Positions 4,387 to 8,073 of a stretch of 8,073 nt of DNA are shown piece after piece (the first letter of the stretch is position 1; each line of letters starts with the position of its first letter). The stretch spans positions 1 to 8,073 of the forward strand of contig JAKEHF010000172.1 of NCBI GenBank assembly GCA_022615295.1, in the 5' to 3' direction. A program made the translations under genes and the position numbers. The DNA is from Actinomycetota bacterium. GTDB taxonomy: Bacteria; Actinomycetota; Acidimicrobiia; Spongiisociales; ZC4RG35. Under the pieces are notes generated by a model, which was not told the DNA's origin, did no database searches, and was given only the letters and a program-made list of their open reading frames with translations.

Positions 4387-6546
4387 GTGGCTTCCCTGGC
4401 CCGGCTCACCGAGGTGGAGACCACCGAGATCAAGGGCATCGGGCCGGTCACCGCCCGGATCCTGGCCCAGGCGGGCATAGTCTCGGTGGCCGACCTGCTG
4501 CATCACGTGCCCCACCGCTACTTGGAGTCGCAGGGCACCACCATCGGTGACGCCCCACTGGGGACCGACATAACGGTGGTGGGGGAGCTCCGCACACTCA
4601 GGGATCGGCGACCGAGACGAAATCTCCTCATCATCGAGGGGGTGCTCTCCGACGAGACCGGGATGATGACGGTGATCTGGTTCAACCAGCGTCATATCCT
4701 CGGTCTCCAACCTGGCACCTGGATGTCGGTGACCGGGGTCATGGAGCGTTATCGGGGGAGTCTCCAGATGAGGGCCCGTAAGACCCATGTCATCGGGCCC
4801 CAACCTGTGTTCAATCGTGAGCACCAGATCTTTGGTGTCCATTCGGTGATCGGCACGCTCAAGATGGGGAACATCCAGGCTTGGATCAGGTCTGCGCTTC
4901 GACGTTCCCAACCCATCGAGGACCCGGTCCCGGTGGAGTTTCTCGCCTCCCATGGTCTCACCAGCCGGGACACGGCCTATTCCGACATCCATTTTCCGAC
5001 GACGATGGAGAATGCCGGTCACGCCCGACGACGGCTCATCTACGACGAGTTGTTCCGGCTCGAGCTCGCCCTCGCCTTGCGCAAGCGACGACGCATGGAG
5101 GAGTCGGTCGGAATCGCCCACGACCCCCCCGGAGAGCTGAGGGGACGGTTCCTCGCCGGGCTTCCCTACTCCCTCACCGCGGCCCAAGAGCGGGTGATCG
5201 ACGAGATCAGAGGGGATCTGCGGGCCCCCCATCCGATGCATCGGCTCCTCCAGGGCGAGGTCGGCTCGGGGAAGACCGTGGTGGCCGTGGCCGCCCTACT
5301 CGACGGTATCGAGGGGGGATGGCAGGGGGCGATCATGGCCCCGACGGAGGTCCTCGCCGATCAGCACTTCCTCGGGGTGACCAGACTCCTCGCCGACGCC
5401 GGCATCGCCCCCGAGCCGTTCGGTGACGGTGCCCGAGTCGGCATGTCAAGTCTCTTCGACCACGGGCGTCCCGTAGTCAAGGTCGCCCTGCTCACCGGGT
5501 CGACGGCCGTAGCCAACTACGACCATCGCATCACGCGACAGACCCTTGTCGACGACATCGCCACCGGCCAGGTCGATCTCGTGGTGGGCACCCACGCCCT
5601 CATCCAGGAGGGTCTGGACTTCCATCGTCTCGGGGTGGCCGTGGTCGATGAGCAGCATCGTTTCGGTGTGTCCCAGAGAGTCGAGCTGCGCGAGAAGGGG
5701 GCGGTGGCCGAGCCCGATCTCCTGATCATGACGGCCACCCCCATACCCCGAACCCTCTCCATGACGCTCTACGGCGATCTCGACGTCTCCGTCCTCGACG
5801 AGATGCCCCGGGGTCGGACTCCGGTCAAGACTCGGCATCTCCATCGCGCCGAGGAGGGTGTTGCCTGGACGATGGTGCGCGAGGCGGCCGCCGCCGGTCG
5901 TCAGTGCTTCGTGGTCTGCCCCCTCGTCGAGGAGAGCGGCAAAGTGGAGGCGGTGTCGGCCACTGCCGAGCACGAGCGGCTCTCTGCAGTCTTCGCCGAT
6001 CTCCGTGTCGGCCTGATCCACGGGCAGATGCGGCCCGGCGAGAAGGAGGAAGTCATGACAGGTTTCCGAGCCGGCGACGTCGACGTCCTGGTGTCGACAA
6101 CCGTCATCGAGGTCGGGATCGACGTGCCCAATGCCACTGTGATGGTCGTCGAGGACGCCGATCGTTTCGGGCTCAGCCAGCTACATCAGCTACGGGGTCG
6201 TGTCGGTCGTGGTGAGCACCCAGGGTCGTGTCTTCTTATCGCCGATCCCGGCACCGAGGAGGCAGAGCAACGTCTCACCGCCCTCGTCGGGATCAACGAC
6301 GGTTTCGCCCTCGCCGAGGAGGACCTCCGTATCCGTGGCCAGGGAACGGTCTTCGGGACCAGACAATCGGGGATGAGGGATCTCGTCCTCGCCGACATAC
6401 TCACCGACCTCGACCTCCTGCTGGCGGCGAGGAGGGACGCATTTGGGCTCGTCGACGCCGATCCGGAGTTGACGGGGCATCCGGATCTGGTGTTCGAGAT
6501 CAGGGCCATCCTTGGAGACGAGGTCGAATGGCTCTTCGTCTCCTGA
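4387..6546 (+). CDS. recG: ATP-dependent DNA helicase RecG
   Basis: RecG is a double-strand DNA translocase that remodels stalled replication forks and branch-migrates Holliday junctions. The 719-residue product has the normal family length. A helix-hairpin-helix-like start (IKGIGPVTARILAQAGI) leads into the OB-fold wedge domain (about 50-190). The helicase core follows: Walker A GEVGSGKT (290-297), Walker B DEQH (421-424), motif III TATPIPRTLSM (from 449), motif IV region IHGQMRPGEKEEVM, motif V STTVIEVGIDVPNATV (from 570) and motif VI QLHQLRGRVGRG (598-609). The RecG-type end, with EEDLRIRGQGTVFGTRQSG, is complete. No Shine-Dalgarno precedes the possible GTG starts at 4381, 4387 or 4414. 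GTG 4387 fits a leaderless transcript from a weak TACCGT box at 4374-4379, but the start is uncertain by several codons. The long open frame from 4279 would overlap the rpmB start and is not used. It heads the recG-rsmD-coaD run. Confidence 0.96.
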   Translation: MASLARLTEVETTEIKGIGPVTARILAQAGIVSVADLLHHVPHRYLESQGTTIGDAPLGTDITVVGELRTLRDRRPRRNLLIIEGVLSDETGMMTVIWFNQRHILGLQPGTWMSVTGVMERYRGSLQMRARKTHVIGPQPVFNREHQIFGVHSVIGTLKMGNIQAWIRSALRRSQPIEDPVPVEFLASHGLTSRDTAYSDIHFPTTMENAGHARRRLIYDELFRLELALALRKRRRMEESVGIAHDPPGELRGRFLAGLPYSLTAAQERVIDEIRGDLRAPHPMHRLLQGEVGSGKTVVAVAALLDGIEGGWQGAIMAPTEVLADQHFLGVTRLLADAGIAPEPFGDGARVGMSSLFDHGRPVVKVALLTGSTAVANYDHRITRQTLVDDIATGQVDLVVGTHALIQEGLDFHRLGVAVVDEQHRFGVSQRVELREKGAVAEPDLLIMTATPIPRTLSMTLYGDLDVSVLDEMPRGRTPVKTRHLHRAEEGVAWTMVREAAAAGRQCFVVCPLVEESGKVEAVSATAEHERLSAVFADLRVGLIHGQMRPGEKEEVMTGFRAGDVDVLVSTTVIEVGIDVPNATVMVVEDADRFGLSQLHQLRGRVGRGEHPGSCLLIADPGTEEAEQRLTALVGINDGFALAEEDLRIRGQGTVFGTRQSGMRDLVLADILTDLDLLLAARRDAFGLVDADPELTGHPDLVFEIRAILGDEVEWLFVS

Positions 6547-6547
6547 G

Positions 6548-7096
6548 ATGAGGATCATCGCCGGCGCGGCGAAGGGGCGTCGTCTCCGGGCTCCCGACAC
6601 GCCCCAAACCAGACCGGCCACCGACAGGGTGAGAGAGGCGGTGTTCTCCTCCCTGGGCGATCTGGTGGCGGGAGCTCGGGTGGCGGATCTCTATGCCGGG
6701 TCGGGCTCATACGGATTGGAGGCCTTGTCGCGAGGAGCGGCCACAGCGGTGTTCGTCGAGAAGGGACGGAAGGCGTGTGAGACGTTGCGCGCCAACATCT
6801 CGGTGGTCGGTCTCGGCGGGGAGATGCGCAGGATCGACGTCGACGACCATCTCGAGGATGCCGACGAGATCTACGACCTGGTGTTCATCGACCCGCCTTG
6901 GGATACGCCGGCAACAGCGATGGAGAGGCGTCTCGACATCCTGGATCGTCGCTTGGCTTCCGGGGGCTCGGTGGTTCTCACCAGACGGAGCGGCGAGCCG
7001 GCTCCCGAGCCGCCGGAAACCTGGCGGGTTGCCACCGATAAGAGGTATGGAGATACCAGAATCCTCAGGTACGAGAAGCTGAAGGCCCGCCCATGA
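6548..7096 (+). CDS. rsmD: 16S rRNA (guanine(966)-N(2))-methyltransferase RsmD
   Basis: RsmD uses S-adenosylmethionine to methylate N2 of G966 in 16S rRNA on the small-subunit precursor. The 182-residue product shows the family start MRIIAGAAKGRRL, the substrate-contacting TRPATDRVREAVFSSL stretch (21-36), motif I DLYAGSGSYGLEALSRGA (47-64), the acidic end of strand 2 VFVEK (68-72) and the catalytic DPPW (115-118). All expected motifs are present. ATG 6548 matches the known N-terminus and begins one base after the recG stop; the in-frame ATG at 6512 lies inside recG and is rejected. The stop overlaps coaD by four bases (ATGA). The rsmD-coaD pair is among the most conserved bacterial gene pairs, so it confirms the reading. 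Confidence 0.96.
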   Translation: MRIIAGAAKGRRLRAPDTPQTRPATDRVREAVFSSLGDLVAGARVADLYAGSGSYGLEALSRGAATAVFVEKGRKACETLRANISVVGLGGEMRRIDVDDHLEDADEIYDLVFIDPPWDTPATAMERRLDILDRRLASGGSVVLTRRSGEPAPEPPETWRVATDKRYGDTRILRYEKLKARP

Positions 7097-7560
7097 CAAC
7101 CGCCCTATGCCCGGGGAGCTTCGATCCGCCGACCAGCGGGCACATGGATGTGATCGATAGAGCCCTTGGGCTCTTCGACCGTGTGGTGGTGGCGGTGATC
7201 GACAACCCCTCGAAGACGGCGATGTTCACCGCCGCGGAAAGGGCGGGCTTCTTCAAGGAGATCTATGGGGAAAGGCTGGATGTGACCACCTTCGGCGGGC
7301 TCCTCGTCGACCATGTCAGGGCGATGGGGGCGGACCTGGTCGTCAAGGGGCTGCGCACCGGGGGAGACCACGAGTACGAGACCCAGATGGCCCAGATGAA
7401 CCGGCATCTCAGCGGTGTGGAGACCCTTTTCATCCCGACACGACCCGATCTGGCGTACATCTCGTCGTCGCTGGTCAAGGAGGTGGCGAGACTCGGTGGA
7501 TCGGTGAGCGGTCTGGTCCCCGACGTTGTGGAGAAGGCACTCAAGGAGCGCTTGTCATGA
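7093..7560 (+). CDS. coaD: Phosphopantetheine adenylyltransferase
   Basis: CoaD transfers AMP from ATP to 4'-phosphopantetheine, giving dephospho-CoA, the penultimate step of coenzyme A synthesis in the cytoplasm. The 155-residue product is of normal length. It carries the nucleotidyltransferase signature PGSFDPPTSGHMDVI (7-21) with the TxGH motif at 14-17, the phosphate-binding Lys in NPSKTAMF (Lys41), VKGLR (84-88) followed by DHEYE, and the second-half ATP-binding segment YISSSLVKEVA (122-132). GAAGG (7081-7085) lies seven bases before the ATG. It overlaps rsmD upstream and the SepIVA-like gene downstream, each by four bases, so the three are probably expressed from one transcript and translationally coupled. 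Confidence 0.97.
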   Translation: MTTALCPGSFDPPTSGHMDVIDRALGLFDRVVVAVIDNPSKTAMFTAAERAGFFKEIYGERLDVTTFGGLLVDHVRAMGADLVVKGLRTGGDHEYETQMAQMNRHLSGVETLFIPTRPDLAYISSSLVKEVARLGGSVSGLVPDVVEKALKERLS

Positions 7561-8073
7561 CTCAGGAAACAGAGACGACCGAGGGCACCGAGCTGATCAT
7601 CGACGCCCGCACCGAGACCACCGACATACTGGACATGGTCGACGACTTGATCGTCCATGTGCATGAGGCGAAGGGGATGCCCCTGTCGTCGAGCGCCCTG
7701 GTCGACCGGGACATGATCCTGGCCAAGCTCGAGGGTCTGCGGACCGTGCTCCCCGACGAGCTCAAGGCGGCGCGCTGGATGGTCCGGGAGAGAGAGGCGT
7801 TCATCGCCAGGACGAACGAGAAGGCCCGCGAGATCGTGGGTACCGCCCGATCCGAGGCCGAGGGTTTGGTCTCGGAGTCGAGCATCGTCGCCGAGGCGGT
7901 GGAGGAGGCCAACATCCTGGTGCGGAGGGCCGAAGGAGAGGCACGCCGGCTCCGCCTCGAGGCCGAGGACTACATCGAGAAGAGCTTGGAGCGTGTCGAG
8001 CATCTTCTCGGTGCGATCCTCAGCCAGATCCAGGGGGCCAGGGACGAGCTGCATCGGGCGAGGCCCAAACCGC
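7557..8073 (+). CDS. SepIVA/DivIVA-like coiled-coil protein, 3' end outside window
   Basis: This open frame starts at an ATG overlapping the coaD stop (ATGA), with AAGGAG eight bases upstream, and stays open to the right edge, giving 172 residues of an unfinished protein. After an acidic leader (1-25), residues 26-80 (LDMVDDLIVHVHEAKGMPLS onward, then RDMILAKLEGLRTVLPDELK) match from memory the N-terminal region of mycobacterial SepIVA, including the conserved VDDLIxxVxEAKGMPxSxS-like turn. Residues 75-150 are a long Ala/Glu/Arg-rich coiled coil with the repeating pattern seen in DivIVA-type and F-type ATPase b-subunit-like proteins. SepIVA in mycobacteria affects polar growth and septation, and in Mycobacterium smegmatis it is encoded close to coaD, which supports this reading. 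There is no signal peptide or membrane helix. A generic coiled-coil protein remains possible. Confidence 0.78.
   Translation, partial: MTQETETTEGTELIIDARTETTDILDMVDDLIVHVHEAKGMPLSSSALVDRDMILAKLEGLRTVLPDELKAARWMVREREAFIARTNEKAREIVGTARSEAEGLVSESSIVAEAVEEANILVRRAEGEARRLRLEAEDYIEKSLERVEHLLGAILSQIQGARDELHRARPKP

Noticed and set aside
4092..4478. Longer rpmB with 66 extra N-terminal residues
   Set aside because: L28 begins at MSYRC with a good ribosome binding site. The extension runs antisense through the start of recG and resembles no L28.
4339..5241. 300-codon minus-strand open frame inside recG
   Set aside because: Antisense to conserved RecG wedge and helicase sequence, with skewed composition and no motifs.
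7263..8054. 263-codon minus-strand open frame opposite coaD and the SepIVA-like gene
   Set aside because: Crosses two well-supported genes on the other strand and shows no recognisable domain.

Overview
The window is high-GC, gene-dense DNA from an actinobacterium. Lineages outside the mycobacteria and streptomycetes, such as Acidimicrobiia, fit by codon style and gene make-up, but the sequence does not settle the class. Three things point to Actinomycetota: the recG-rsmD-coaD run with rpmB and ddl nearby, a SepIVA/DivIVA-type coiled-coil gene directly after coaD, and the GTG/TTG starts. No mobile element, tRNA, rRNA or CRISPR array is visible, and no stretch above about 110 bases lacks a gene.

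Left edge (1-270): the 5' part of a minus-strand membrane protein gene, then a 59-base divergent gap. Region A (271-3579, plus strand): three tightly packed genes encode an alpha/beta hydrolase, a MurF-like ligase whose N-terminus is a set of membrane segments instead of the usual UDP-substrate domain, and a D-alanine--D-alanine ligase whose loop after the metal-binding Glu/Asn pair looks about four residues shorter than usual. The layout suggests that Ddl makes a D-Ala-D-Ala-type dipeptide and the membrane-anchored ligase attaches it to an acceptor. The acceptor and the hydrolase's role are unknown. This is the most interesting part of the window.

Region B (3581-4280, minus strand, convergent with Region A with one base between): rpmB (ribosomal protein L28, zinc-binding cysteine form), overlapped by a 71-residue cold-shock-like protein that has lost the family's nucleic-acid-binding aromatic residues, then a stand-alone Lrp/AsnC ligand-binding domain without a DNA-binding domain.

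Region C (4387-8073, plus strand, divergent from rpmB): recG, rsmD, coaD and a right-truncated SepIVA-like coiled-coil gene. These four follow each other with a one-base gap or 4-base ATGA overlaps, so they are probably one operon. It links DNA repair, 16S rRNA methylation, coenzyme A synthesis and polar growth or septation. The rpmB/recG gap (4281-4386) must hold two divergent promoters; a plausible one is seen for rpmB, and recG may be leaderless.
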